A stretch of 64,000 nt of DNA, taken from NCBI RefSeq assembly GCF_035582795.1, contig NC_134373.1, positions 42,391,173 to 42,455,172 of the forward strand, written 5' to 3'. The notes below the pieces were generated by a model that was given only the letters and a program-made list of their open reading frames with translations, ran no database searches and had not been told where the DNA came from. The stretch comes from Mycteria americana. Lineage: Eukaryota; Chordata; Aves; Ciconiiformes; Ciconiidae. Numbering within the stretch: position 1 is the stretch's first letter; every line of letters starts with the position of its first letter. Both the position numbers and the translations under genes were made by a program. Below, piece by piece: positions 47,301-62,300 of the stretch.

Positions 47301-50300
47301 CTCATCACTGTATGGCAATAAACATAATTTCTTCTTTTTCTTGTAGTTGAATTGTTCAGTTTAAGAATCCTCGGTTCTATTGAAAAGATTCTTGTTTTTC
47401 CTGACAAACACAGTGACTCTTGACAAACACATTCAAACATGCGACAGTTACGTGCAGCAGTCACGGCTAGACATGGAAAAACCATAATCCCCCTTTTGTT
47501 CATTTGGAAATACATGTGCAAAACTGAAATGGCACACATCTGTCTGCTGCCACTTCAAAAACTGCTATATAGCCAAAGGTTTCTATTTTCCAAAGGTTTT
47601 GAGATGGCAAGAAATATAAGAAACTATGTGCCCTCAAATCACTACAGGGTTACACTTCTCAGAGGCTCTGGGGCTGATTCAGTCATACGCCATGCTTCCG
47701 TTATGCCATTCCAGCACAACATAAACAGAATAGTTTAAAGGCAGTTTAAATAGAAGTTTGAAGTTTGAATAGTTAAAATTAAGTTCTAGTGTGAATGTTA
47801 TGCATATGGTATGACTGTTCACTGAAAATTACCAGCACCATTGTTCGGGTTTGTCATACACACGTATTTCCATTTTTTGCACAGTTTCAGGAAAACCAGC
47901 TCAAGCTTCTTTGTCTGTTTTTCAGGGTTTTTTTGGGTGAAAAAGGTGAGTTTTCACATTGCATGAGTGTATTGGAAACTTCCATTAAAAACACTGGAAG
48001 TTCCAAAACTATTATGAAGGGCATAATAACGTTTCAAGCTTCATATGGTGTTTCTGAAACAGACAAATTCCCCACCCACAGAATTCCCATGCACTGTCTT
48101 TCCAGAGGAAAAAAAGAAGGTCACATCTAACTGAGCAGTCTCACAAGTTTTGCTACATTCAACACCTTAGACACAAAAAGATCCAGTGCAACTGGTGCAT
48201 CATAAACCCTTTAACAGCTTGGAATTGTAAGATAATATGCAAGCAAGAGACAGATGCATAAAAATGGCATTCCCAGATGTGTCACTTAAAATTATCTTAC
48301 ATGACTACTTAGCATATTAGCTTTCTTAAAGGTTCTCATCCATGGGGTATCATAAGATGCAGCTCCATGCCCTCTCATATGTCGTTTGAGGTATTCTGCC
48401 TATAATGCGTAGCAAGAAAGCAAGATCAGAAATGCAAACAATTACAGGATTAAAGCATGAAGTGGTGAGAAAGAACCAAGTCGAACTGAGGTCCTGGCGG
48501 AAAAAATTGTCACAGAAAATAGCAAGCATGTGCTTCAGACTGATTGGAGCACATGACCATTGTATAAAAGTAAGCAAGCTTCTATTAATATAACATATTA
48601 ACTTCAAAACAGAAGATTCTTTTAAAGGCACAAAGTAGAAAGAAAGTGGCTGAAAGAAACTAAACGACCATCTCAGAAAGGAGGGATAATAAGAGTTAGG
48701 TAAAAGGCTGCTTCTTTTAAAGCCAAGACCCAGAAAAGCTAAAAAAAGAGAACATGGCTAACACTTCAGCCTTCGTGTTTAGAAGATCTTGTCATGGCAT
48801 CATTTTAAGGAGATTCTACACTTCCATTACTGACATTTAGTAAGTCAGTAGAAAAGTTTAACAAATAAATACCTTGCATTGGGATTTAATTTTTACTTTA
48901 ACATGTTCCCTTTAAAGTATTCCCTTATCCCCTAATCTAGAAATAATTTCAGTTATAATATTAGTATTACTCCATAAGTTAATATCATGTGTCATTTCTC
49001 CCATTGCTTCAAAGTTTCACCAACTTTTTATTCTTACCTGGCTAGTCAGCTTGGACACCTCCTTTGCCAGTTCAATATCTGGACGTCCCAGCATAGTTAC
49101 GCCAATGCCAGCTTCTCCACGCTTTTTATATTCAATCTACCAAAGAAAAAAAAAGTGTAGTTTAGTAGTGATGACATTCCTTTTTAATTATTTTACTGAC
49201 ACTGTTTTTAATAGTAAAATTACTGCTAAAGAATCATACAGAAGACTTAAAAAACACTTACATCACTAATTAACTTGGCAGCCTGAGTTGCTTTCTTAAT
49301 ATCTGGTCGATCTGCTATAGGTGTATAGTGGAGCTTTGACTTGGCATCTTTCTTGTATTCAATCTAATCCGTGAAGATAGAGAGAGGAAAGAAAATTACT
49401 GAGGTTTGTTCATGAGGAATATACCTAATAAGGACACAGCAGTGTTGCTGAGAAAGTGCGTGGGGGTTTTTTTTTAAATAATTTCACAAGGAATGGATTT
49501 GGGAATCTGTTTTTGCAAGTTGTCTACAAATGCAGAAATAAGCATGTGCAATTCTGTCTGTATTTGAAGGAATGAAAAAAATTATTAGATGTGATTTGCA
49601 CTGATTACTTTAAATCCTACCACGTGATTAAGTAGAAATATGATTTTCAGAGAAATCCTTTATTTCAGCGCAATTTTACGTTTGTAAATATTTGCACCTT
49701 TACCTTTCAGAATTACACCTGAACATGGAGGCTGGGAGGAAATCCAGAAGTATGAGAACATTTGTTTTTGCCAGCTGACTTTGATTGAATTTGCTTACAC
49801 AAGCTACTTAATTCATGAAAAGACAAGACAAACTTACCGTACTCTGTTTTTTAGCAACTTCCATAGCATGTTTCACTTCGGGAGGCTCCAGCATGACAGA
49901 ATAATTAGACCTGCCTTTCTCCTTCACAAACTTCTTCTTATAGTTTGTCTGTTAAGAGCAAGAAGAGCCATGTGTGATTTTTTTAATTTCACATGGAGGT
50001 AAATGCTACTGAAACTTGGAAATAAACTCGCTGAAACTGTTAAGACAGATAAAATGCAGTCTCCTCAGTCTCAAAATGTATGGTCCCCAGCTTGTTTGCC
50101 ATAATTTGCACTTTAGATTACAAAAGCTTGCTATTTGGAGATAATGATTTGTGTTTAAACTGTGTTCTATGAAAAATAAAATCTGAATTAAGGGCACCCA
50201 TTAGCACTCCAGCCCGTCACATTTTTCCAGAGTATTTCAACAGATTCCCAATAAAATGTGTTCAGCTCTTTGTTAAAGTCTCATTCTGGTAGGAATTAAT

Positions 50301-53300
50301 CTTTTCTGACTCCCTGGGCATTTTACAATGAGACTTTAAATGTGTTGCATGTATACTAAAATTTGCAACACTCTAATCAATTATAGGCAGCAGGTAATAA
50401 TCTCACCATAAATTGTTATCACACTAGTTACTTACCTCACTGACATTCTTGGTCACCTCTTTCACATGAGCAGTGTCTCGTGTCTCTGGCAGGGTTGTAT
50501 AAGACCCATGCGGAAGCTGCTTCTTGCTATGTTCTTTGTATTTGTTCTGAAAGCACAGAATAAAAATAGGTAAAAAACAGCAATGCAAGCCCCGCCCCTC
50601 CCCCCATAGTAAAAGGATGTACTTAAAACGAACAAATAACTCTCCGATGTTTTACCTCAGATACAAGAGAGCTGACATTCTTAGCCAGGAGGATCTGAGG
50701 TGTATCTGGAACAACATGGTACGTTCCTCGAGCTTTGTTGTGCTTCTCTTTGTATTTTATCTAGCAGGAAGAAAAGATACCATTTTAAGCAATGTGTATC
50801 TTGTCTTGTGGCAATTTTAAAAGAAATTACTATAGTTGTGCCTGCTTGTTAGTGCAAATTTTGTAGAAAATCCTATATTTAGATGTTTTCCAAGATAAAT
50901 TCATTCCAGTCTATATATTCCTATAGCTCTCACTTGGAATTTTATTAATATATGGAATATTGAATATTAATATATTGTTAGTAATTATTAAAGATACTTT
51001 GTGCTATGCACAAGTTGTACCTGCAGCTTTTTTTGTTGTTTTCTCCAGATAATACTTTCATTTCAATAACAGGAATGCAGAAATATACCAAAGGTCTAGG
51101 GTGTTCAGGCTATATTAACTTTGAATATTTATTTAATCCATGAACCACGCCAGTGACATTTACAAGACCAAATTTATTCAGATTTTGCCAATTTGTTAAT
51201 GAAATAAACAAGTCAAATCAAATAATGAAGTGAGACTGAGAACAACTTTTCAAAGCTTCATTCTTAATCCAATTGTATTTCCAATAAAACAGTTTATGTA
51301 GTAAATAAAGTTGTAGTAGAACAAAAAAGTCAGTGTCCAAGTACTTACATCACTTGCCAAGATGGCATTATTTAAGGCCAATACTGTGTTTTTATCATCT
51401 GTGACAGAGAGTTTGCATCCCTTTAGGAATTCCCGGTCCAGTTTGTATTCATACTGCAGGAAGAAAAAATAAAAAATAAAAGAGAGTTTCAAATCTTCTA
51501 CAGGTTTGGTTTTTTTTTTTTTATTCTGAACATGAGAGTTGTGGGGAAAGGGAGTATTCAGTTTGTTCTGATTTTCTTACATCACTCTGTTGCAGAGACG
51601 ACTTGGCTGCTTGAACAAAGTCAGGCCTATCAGCAATCCAGTGCCAATGAGCCTTGGCTGCTTCATATTTCTTCTTATAATCCAGCTGTTTATAGTGAAA
51701 CAACAACAACAAAAAAGAAGTTAACTGGAAGTTGTGTACTTCACACATGACATGCATACAGATGCAAATTCTCTTTCAGTCTGTACCAATTAAAGAGAGA
51801 AGAGGTAAGAACGTGCATCTACATCAGACTAGGGCTTTCCTCTGAATCATGTACAACCCAGTGGGACTCCATTTACTCTAGTTTTTCCACTGCTAGGTGG
51901 GGAAAGGAATATGAATGACTGAAAAGATATGACTTTGAAGAAGGTGAGTGCTTTCAGTTCCTTGCCTATTGAAGTGGATGTTGGGCCACCAATAATAGAA
52001 AACACAGGAAAGCTTCCCATGAAGTGCTTACTTTGTCTACAAGAACATCATCACAGAGAATTTCTGGGACAATTATGTCTCTGTCAGGAAAACAGAGGGG
52101 GACTAAAAGAACAGTAGATGTGTGACATACAAGGACCTCAAGTGACCTCAAGGACAACTTGCAAGAGTGAGCACTTTAGTATGAAATAAATTAAAATATA
52201 TTTTATTCAAGCAGCATAAGGACTAGAAGCAATGTCCAAGCTCAAAAAATTTCAGTGGAACTGAAAATAATTTATTGTGGTCTCCATTGCTAGTCCCAAA
52301 CACTATCCATAATAAAATTAAAGTATTATTAAAAGTCAACTCACATTGCTGTTTAGCTTGTAAGCATGCCTTGGAGTCTTAATATGAACTGAATCTGCTA
52401 TGACATTGCAGTGAGATTTATTCCTCTCATACACTTCTTTGTATTTCAGCTAAAGAAAAACAAACATAAAAAATGTTTACAAAGATAATATCGTCAACAA
52501 GAAAAGCATCAAAATATGAAAAACATAATATTAAAAATTGCTGCTGTCAAGATAAAACCTTAACAGAAGAAAAAGAAATTATATCAACACAACTTGGTAT
52601 CAACCATCTGCCTGAAAGAAGGGTCCTCTTCAGCAGCAGTTCTCTTTAAATGGAAAATGTAGCAGGTCTAAGTCACCATGAAGCACAGACTAAGATTTAA
52701 CAAAATCTACACATGAACAGTAATTCTGCCTGTTTCTAGTTTTTTGCACCTAACAGAAATGCTTTAAAGAAACTTATCTTTTGATAGGCACATTCAACGC
52801 TTTCTGAAAATTCCTTTATAGAATCTCAAATTCAGCAGTCAGTTTGGAACCAAAAAAATGTAGTTCAATTCACAGATCACTTTTGAACATCTTTGTCTCT
52901 TAATGATCCACGTCAGTATCTCGTGATGGTGTGCTTCCCCTGCCGCCCCACCTTTATCTCCCGTAACCCTGCTCAGGTGATAAGTACCAGCGATGGTTGT
53001 AATGGATGCATCTGGTCATGATGGCTGCATCCTGCTCAAAGTGGATTCGGGAGACAGATAACAACACAATAGCCAAGGACTATTGTGCAATGCACCCACC
53101 TAACCACAGCGAAGAAACTAAAATCTGTGGTTGGTAGGCAAATATGACTATGAGTCAATCATCTTACCCCCATAAATAGTGAGCAGCCCAAGAGCCCTTT
53201 GAGCTCTCCTGCACGGCAGTGGGCTGCACGCCAGGATTTTCCCTTGAGCAGGGACGCCTCTCAAGGTTACTCCTCGAGGTTGAGAGATTCCTTGCCACAA

Positions 53301-56300
53301 CAGATCCTCAGTAAGTGACTAATAGCATGCTAAACTTCGAAACTTTAGCTAAGTGATATAAAGGATTGACTGCACATATATAATCCTTTAGACATAAACC
53401 GTTGACCAGTCTGGGACTAGGATTGGATCTAGCTGCACCTAGACCCCTCTCTGAGAAGGAGTTTAGAAAGCAAGGGGGTCCTTTTCTGAATCTTATGACT
53501 CAACGGGAGCGTCTCCCTGACAGTTTTGTCTGACCCTGTGTCCTCTATGCAGTAAATAATCAAGTCTACCTTGCCATTGAATCTTGTTAAACCACTGTCG
53601 CACTGAACTTTGTTAACTCCCTGTTCTGTATCAATAAAGTATATTTTTGCTTCTCTCTTATGAGTGAAGTGCACTCTCACTCCATCCGTGACATATCTGG
53701 ATAATATGGTTATTTTTTCCTCCCAGATTTACTCATTATATAGATAATCCATGTAGCATCTGAATGACTGTCACGCTACTTATTCTCACAGTACTATACT
53801 GAGTTACGGAAGTGCTAGTATCCTCATTTTATTTATGGCTATCTAAGGAACAACAATACAAAGGTCAGAGAGAAAGCCTAGGGTAGGAGGAAGAATTAGG
53901 ACCAGGACTCCCAAATCCTAGGATATTATTCTATCCCCTTCATCTTCCTTTCTGTCTCTTCTGTTTAGTCTTCCATTGCCCCATAATCAACATACATATT
54001 TATTTTAGATCAGAATATTTACCTTACATATTCACAATATCCATAGAAGAAATGAATAAACACAGTAATGTATTAAGTACCTTATTCAAGGCTCCACAAA
54101 AGCCACTAGCCAATAGAGAAGAAAACCCAGAAACAAAGTCCCCAAATCCATGCTTTAATTAGATACCAGTTCCAGCTCACGGCTTTTATTACCAGTGAGG
54201 GCTGCTCTACCCCAGCAAAAATGTTCCAAGAGCTACAGAAGAACATTACACGAAAAAAAATCCTGAATATTTTCATACTCTACTGTGTCTTTTGAAAAAG
54301 CATTAAGTACATATGGAGTTTTACATTCAAACAAAACCAATAGACTCTAACAGGAAGCTATTTTTTAATGACAGTGTTACATATGAGTTAAAAGTACTGC
54401 ATATCAAAGTAAAGAGTTAATTATGTGTCTTTTTGATACCACAGACAAGGGTAATTTACTTACATCGCTTATTCTGTCCTTGACCTTGCGCACATGCAAT
54501 AACATAGGTGTATCATGGATTGTAGTGTAGCCTTTAGGCTTTGCTTTGTTATATTCCAACTTGTAAATAATCTGAAGATAAAAATTATAGATTATATTAT
54601 TTCTTGACATTATTGGTGTCGATTTAAAAAAATCAAGATGAGAAACATTGTATAATGGACTACTGAAAATGCTATATTCTTAATTATCACACTTCAAAGG
54701 TCAGAATTCAGAGAAGGAGGTATGCTTGAAAGGGATGGACCATGCTTACATCACTAATCTGTTTGTTGACTTTTGTAGTCCTTAAGTGTTCTGGAGTATC
54801 CACAACCATAGTATACTTGTCTTTCTTCTTTTCATAGTCCTTTTTGTATTCAACCTGGTGATTGGGAAAGAGTGTATGTTAACCACACAAACCAAGACAA
54901 AACATCTTCAGGACATATGTTTATATTCACACATAAAGTTGCAAAATCCTTCCACCAGAGCCAGTGAAAGCTGAACATGCACAACGAGCTAAACTTTGCA
55001 AACCCCTTATTTGCCTAAGAGGCTGCCTATCTATTTGTGTGATTAATTTTACATTTATTTCACTGAGTGTAAAAGATTCACTTCTATCCTAAATCTCCAA
55101 GATTGAGCTAAAAAAGCAATCTTGGCAGATCAGTGACTTTTAAAATTCATAACTGGACAATATGTCATTTTAAAATATTCATCAAATGAAGAGAAACGTA
55201 AAACATCTTACACAGTAGAAGATAAAAACATCCACTGAAAATATCATAATGCCAGGCTATTTTAAAGGCTTTGATAGCAGAATTTGTATCTTGATAATTT
55301 CTTTCTTAAAGATCATCTTGCCCTACTCAGGACTCTGAACCTGTTTTCACAGAATTCAGTGAGAACAGACTACACCAAGAATGAGAATTCATTGTAGACA
55401 GCCTGAGGGCAGGTGGAAGAGGTTAGAAAACATTTTTAAAAAAGGAAATAAACCCATGCTTTTGAAACAGCACTACAACAGACAAAATATAAAAAATTAT
55501 ATACAAACAACAAATCATAACATGAAGTCAACCCAGATGAACATGCAGGTCAGGCAGAGTGCTATTTTTTTTTCTTCAAACATACTCAAACTTACCTGCA
55601 AGGAGTTTTTAATGAGATAATAGAAATCCACATATAAATTGAACAAAAATGTCTAGTAAAGACCTTCAGTACCTTATCACTGAAGAATTTTATTAACTGT
55701 GCTAATAGTAACAAAGAACAGAACAGCTAATAGTAACAAAGAACCCCTCTCCCTCTCATGTAATTGTTTTCTACTGTTGCATTTCCAGTTTATAATTTCA
55801 ATGTTATATGCCGGTTTCACCTGGCCCAGTCAGGAATCACTTTTGCCATTTAAAAGAGTAAGGTTACTGCTAGCAGCTGTGATTTCAGAGCAGAAATAAA
55901 TATGTATGTGTTATTAATAAGCTACATTTTCATCCAGCTGGTACAACCAAAATATATATGCTGTAATCCAGATCAAATGAAGGTTGAAGGTAGAATATGG
56001 AAAATTAATTCTTCACAATAATATCAGAGTCATTACAGGCTTTCTTTTACATCATCAGAAATATAAATATGTTAGGCTCTTTGTTCTGTATGAACAAATA
56101 GATGAATCATACTCACTTTCTACCTTCTGATTCTTATTAGAACTGGCAAAGGAGAGAATATTTTTTTTTAATAAACTGTATTATGTGACTGCATGAGGAC
56201 TACTTTGCTAGCCTTGCTTAAAAGCAGTAGGTAGAGAAATAAATTGATGAAAACATGATGTTGTAATAATGTTGTAACCTACTCACCAAATTACTTCATC

Positions 56301-59300
56301 ATGGTCATACTGAATTAAGGGACTTGTGTTATGAGGTGTGGTCAGTCCAAGAAATGGTGGCAGAATGAGAATTTGGTTAGGAAAATATCAGGAACAGCTC
56401 ATTAAATGTATGGAAAATTGCTCTTTATGTAAGTATGTGAAATATTATATAGAAGTATATATAACATTTATAATGAAAGGAGAAAATGGAGGCAAGATCA
56501 GCCTGAGCTGAGTGAAGTCCAAGTTACAGTAAATATTGTTTCAGATATTCTGTTTTCAAAAATATTTTATCATAGCCAGCATTAAGCACATCAACAAAAC
56601 TCTGGAGTCTGATATCCATAGAAATTTAGAGAACTCCCAAGCGTTAAATATTAGAAGTCCAAGCAGCTAATTTGTATATATATATTTGTATATATAATGT
56701 CTCCTACAGCAGCAGTTCTTCATATTACCTGGCTCCATAAGTATGTGTTGTAGAGTGCTGTCAGCATATCTGGCCTCAGAATTTCATTACATCCATGTTG
56801 CAGGAGCATCTTGGCAAAGGATTTATATTTTTTCTGTTCATGCAAATGGCAATGAAGCACAAAAGAGACTTGTGAACACCATAAACAGCAACACAGCTCT
56901 AGATCCCAGACACTTTAAGAGTGGAGAGATTTAGGCAAGGTACTGTATGTATTCATTCAGATGTGCATACAACTTACATCTACATAATTAAGAATGTCAA
57001 GAGTATATATTAAAAGATTTGCATACTATCCCATCAAGGAAATTGCGAAAATAGTTTTTGGGAGATAAAAGTAAATTATAGATTAAGGTGAGGGCACTCA
57101 AAAGCCAAATATGTCACTGTTGCTTGAGTAATGAGTAAGAAGATAATGCTTGTAAAGGTCATTAAAAGAGAGGTAATAAAAAAGTAACCGCGTGATACAA
57201 CATGCATTTTTTAAAACCTCTCCAATGACTTCAAGAGGCATTAGATTTCTGATGTCAATTGATGCACAATATATGAAAGTACATACAGTAGAGATGAGCT
57301 CACTCAAAAAGTAATAATTCTTTTTGGGTGGCAAAACAAAGACTGTCTGATCAACTGAACTAAAACATCACAACATCACAGGTGAAACCTGTGATACTGC
57401 TAGCTGTAGACATTTCACGCAGGCAGAGTAGCTGTGAGTGAACCAGGCACTTTCTGGCAGCACCGGCTAGTGCTCCTACAGTACCTGACTGCTCAGTGTA
57501 GTCCCCCACTTGGCCAGGAGGTTCCTAGGATCATCCACAATAACGCTGTACCTATCTTTGAGCTTCTCATAGGCAGCTTTATATAATTTCTGCTCAGAAT
57601 AGCATAATATAGTGTAACAAATTAAAAGAGAGTGAAGACACAGAGAGATCATAGTTCTAACCATTGAAACCTCTTTACATGGACTACTTAAAGGCTGGGA
57701 TTGACGTTCATACCCAAAAGAGAAAAATATATTAAACCAAAGCACAGAGAGAAAATATTTCCAAATCGTATATGCATTTCTAAATTTCCACTGCAAGGCC
57801 TAATCTACAATTTAAGGAAGCCTATATTCTATCCCTGCCACTCTTCAATAAGCCATTTTAGGACTTACTTTCTTCTTGAAAAATAACTGCAGAAGCAACT
57901 CTGTATGGAACTAGATTCTTGATTTGAGTACAAAGAGAACACAATGAGATGCAAGGGTAAAGTACAATGTTATGTTATCATCAGACATTTTGTAAGCAAA
58001 AACTATAATCCCTCATCACAAAAAACAGAAGACATTTAGGCAAGTTCATTTCAATGTATGGAGCCCCCGTTGCTAAAATTTTACTCATTTATTTTTCTCA
58101 TATTAAATTTTTCCTTATTTGCTCTACTGACCAATAAGAAGACTGAATACTAACAATCTTCCATAACAAATTCTGGTTCACTGCTTATCAAATCGAGTTG
58201 GAAATGACAGCAATGGTACTGGAATGGTATCTGTTGTGAAACAGTTTTTCTTACCTAGAGCAGATAATACCGTAATACATTTACTGACAGGTAAACAATT
58301 TAACATGATGTCTGGTGAAAAAGTATAAAATACCAAGATGTGAGAGTCTAAATATACACTGCTTTAATGCACAGCATCAGAGTCTGGTGTGGTATACCAA
58401 CTCTCAGCTGATGAGAATTCACCTAGGACACAGTGCTTTCCAATGGGCTTTGTCCTGTGGGTGTATGGCACTACTCCTAGAAACTCCATCGGTGATTTTA
58501 ATCTTAAACCCAGAGGCATCATTAACCCCCTTTGCTACTATGTTGTGTTTAGTGTTTTTTTAGCACTACAGGAGAAAAGTAAGAAAAAGTAAGCAGCAGA
58601 GTGGGAGAATTCAAGGCAAAATATCTGAAATGAAACAGAGCTATGGTGACTTCGGACATAATAATATCTTCCTAACACTGACGAAGTTTTTTTTCAGTGT
58701 TTCAGGAAAGCAGTTGTGATTCTCTCTATACCTTTTTCACAGGACAATCAACAATCGGTGTTACTAAGCAGCATTATTTAAGTCAGCATTTATTTACCAG
58801 TCAGCAAAGGAGAAGTTTCTTTGCAATGACAAAGTAAGGGAACAGGGGTCAGGATTTCACTTTTTGGGTACTGTAAACCTGCCCTGTCCTAATACTCAGA
58901 CAGACAATAAGAACAACCTTGTCCTTCATGATTTTAGTCTGACCTTAAGACATCTTTAAGCCTGAATATATTGTGATGTATTTACAATTTCATAAGGAAG
59001 ATCAACCTTCAACTCGGTATTAACATACACACACTGACTACTTCAGTATGAGATTCTATAGAAATCCTTAACACTTACCCCATCCATCAACTGAGTTGCA
59101 TGTTTAAAATGCTTGTTAATTGGAGAATCAGCTACATACTGAAAATGTGACTTAGTCTTCTCAAATATCTCCTTGTACTTACACTGGAGAATAAAAAAAC
59201 AAACACAAAAAAACATTCCAACGTTAATCCAAAGAAGGGTAAGGCAATGAAAACATAGGACTTCAGAAACAATCTGCAGCAAAACCATGGCAGAATTACT

Positions 59301-62300
59301 GCATATGTGCGTTTAACATATCTACAAACAAAAAATAGTTGTAAATGTAGTAGTTTGCAGGATGGAACTATCACATCAAGAAAGCAATGGAAATTTCAAA
59401 TCTTCATAATTTTAAAGCTAGACTTAGAATCTCTAGGAAAATGGAGCTGATAGCTTTGCAAGGAACAGAGGGGATAAGTAAAAGATCATCTTGCCTCTGT
59501 TTTCTTTTATAGTAAGAACTGAAATTTTAGATGCCACATACTAAGTTCTACCATGAGTTATTCATATCAATGTCTAGGTCAGAATTGGATTCTCCTGCGA
59601 AAAATGTATCTACAATATAAGCAAACATCAAAAAAACATTTAGCAACAATTCAGACTGTTTTACTTACCCCGCTGTAGAGCACCTTATTCTTTTCTGCCA
59701 GAGTAAAACTTGGAGTATCCCATGCATAACAGCCAGTGCCTCTGAGCCATGATAAGTCTTCCTTGTATTTAACCTTTAGAAAAGAAGTAAAGGGATTCAG
59801 TTTTAAGCAGTACCAAGTGGTAGCTGATCAACGCTGAAATGGCACCTCAACACAAGGTGTAGCAAACAGAGCTAGATCCATTATTATTCCATTATAAAAT
59901 GTTACAGTTACTCATACTTTTCTGATGGACTTAGATTATTCATTTACCTAATCTATCATTAGCTATTGGAGTTCCTGTGTGAATTAAAAGACATTTATTC
60001 TGGTACAATTAAGGGGTTATGTATATGTACAGATATGTACAATTAAAAACCTTTAAGGTTACAGGGTTAACAAACAAATCTAAGAAAATGCAACTGAAAT
60101 GAATTAAGACTGTTCTGTTAATTTCAAAAGGAGATGGGCTGCAATTTTAGCTGTCTGATTTGCTCTGTCATTTCACAGATCTGCCAGGTGAAAGTGCAAA
60201 TCACTTTAAAAATTTCAGCTGCCTTCCCCTTCTCAAGAATTAAGACTTGGTTTTCATTTTGGAAACCTACTTATAACTTTCAACATCTCACATCCAGGAA
60301 CTATTTGAACTCACATCACTAATAGCATCCGTGACTGCGCGATGATGGAAATGCTCCGGACGGTCTGGGATCGATCTCCAGATTCCTAACTGGCTCATAT
60401 AATTTTCCTTATATTTCACCTACAAAGAAAATTGAAGAATGAAGTAAAAGAATTTGAGAATAGACCATGCAGTTTCAAGACATTTTTTTTTCTGAAACAT
60501 CAGAACTAAACCAGTGGAAATGAGATTAACTTCTTTTCTTCTCTGGCATATTATACACTTGATTGCCTTTGATGTTGCAAAAGTGAATGCAAGTTAATAT
60601 TAATAGTGCTGATCATATTTTTCTAATTATTTGACACACCTAAATAGAATGCTAGCATAAATGGCATATTCTAGGTTATTAAATGACAAACACTAATTAG
60701 GAATGAAAATGTTGTATACATACACTGCTAATATCATCGGTGACCTTTCGATGATAGACGATATCCAAAGCATCTTTCACTGTGTGGTATTTGCCCTTAG
60801 CATTCTCAAAGGTTTCTTTGTAGCGCAACTGGTAAGAAAAATAACATATAAAAGAATGTATTATATTTATCTGTCAGGAATTGTTTTAGCTAAATTTCCT
60901 TCCTCTTAGGAATCACATCCAGGGATATGTTGCTGTCCAACATCCTAATGTAAGCCCTGAGGAATTTTAAGAAGCTGCAATTGCCTACAATCAGTTGCAA
61001 TTTGACTGGGACTTACGGTGAAAATTAGAGAGAAAAGGAGTTGGTACATCTAAAGCAACATTTCATCCTATTCACTTCCAGACTGAAGACTGAGGAAAAA
61101 ATATCCATGTATCACAGGACTACTCTCTAGAACAGTGAAAGTGCCACTTTTGGCATAAAAAAACTACTTATCCCTTCTTCTGTGTCCTGATCTAGAAGAA
61201 AGCAGGAAGATCATTCCAGTCTGTGGAGAAAGACTTTCTCAGAGGAGAAATTCAGATGTGCATAAGAACTGGGATGCTCCTTTGCAGTATTTAAAAATCA
61301 TTCTTAAGAGAGCAGTAAGACTAATCACTAGAGCAAAACACCAGCCCAGCACATATCCTTTCAGCATACAGTGTGCAATCTGATATATAGCAAAGATCTC
61401 ACGATGAGTAGAGTACTCTTAGCCGTTGCCTTAAATCACAAATCACTATTCCATGCTTGAAGGAAAAATCAATTTCACCTTAATAACCTTATGTGTAGCA
61501 GCTCAGATAATTTTTCTCTCTAATCTACTTCTAAATTAAAAAATGAGCACATTCTCAGTGACATGCAAGTTTACTTCTAACACAAAACTGAGATGAAAAT
61601 ATCTGACAAAAGGTATTCTATCCTGGCTCCAGTATCAATCATTTCACTCCAGTCTGCACTATTTGGAGATTTCATGTGTAAGCAAATTACTTTAAATCTA
61701 TTTTTTCTTTGTTGTTAAGACCACACTTCAGTGCAATAGAAAATGAAAATTAATTATAATAAATGAAGAAAAGCATTACAGTGACATCAAGTAAAAACTT
61801 AATAATCTCCATAATATTAAATGGAAATGTACATGCAAATGGGGTGACCTAGCTTATGACCCACGCTGAGATATTCTATGCTTTGCGTGCTTGTTCCCCA
61901 TTGATCCTTTTTCTGTTCTTTCCGTAAAGAAACCAAGAAAAAGCAGCAGTGAAAATGTTCATGGACTACATACATCACTGGCATTCAGGTATGCTCTCTT
62001 GGCTCTGATCAAGACTGGTGTGTCAGGGACAGGCGTGTATTTGTCCTTCATCTTCTCATACTGGGTTTTATACTTTTTCTGAGAGAGACAGAAAAAGGGA
62101 AAAGTTATCTCTTTAATCTAAGAAGCATTTGCTAATCTGGTATTATGTTAACGCCCAGGGGTGCTACACAGAGTCCATAAAGTCATTCTTGCAAAGCGCT
62201 TCTGTCAAAACTTTGGGAAACAAGCTCAGCTGTTCGGCTCTTTCTAGGTCTTCCTGGTCTTGCAGCCAGTGTACCTCAGATTCTGCAAACAAGCACTTAG

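Noticed and set aside
47252..48130. Several 95-111-codon frames on both strands in the long NEB intron
   Set aside because: They overlap one another on opposite strands, lack nebulin features and match nothing recognised.
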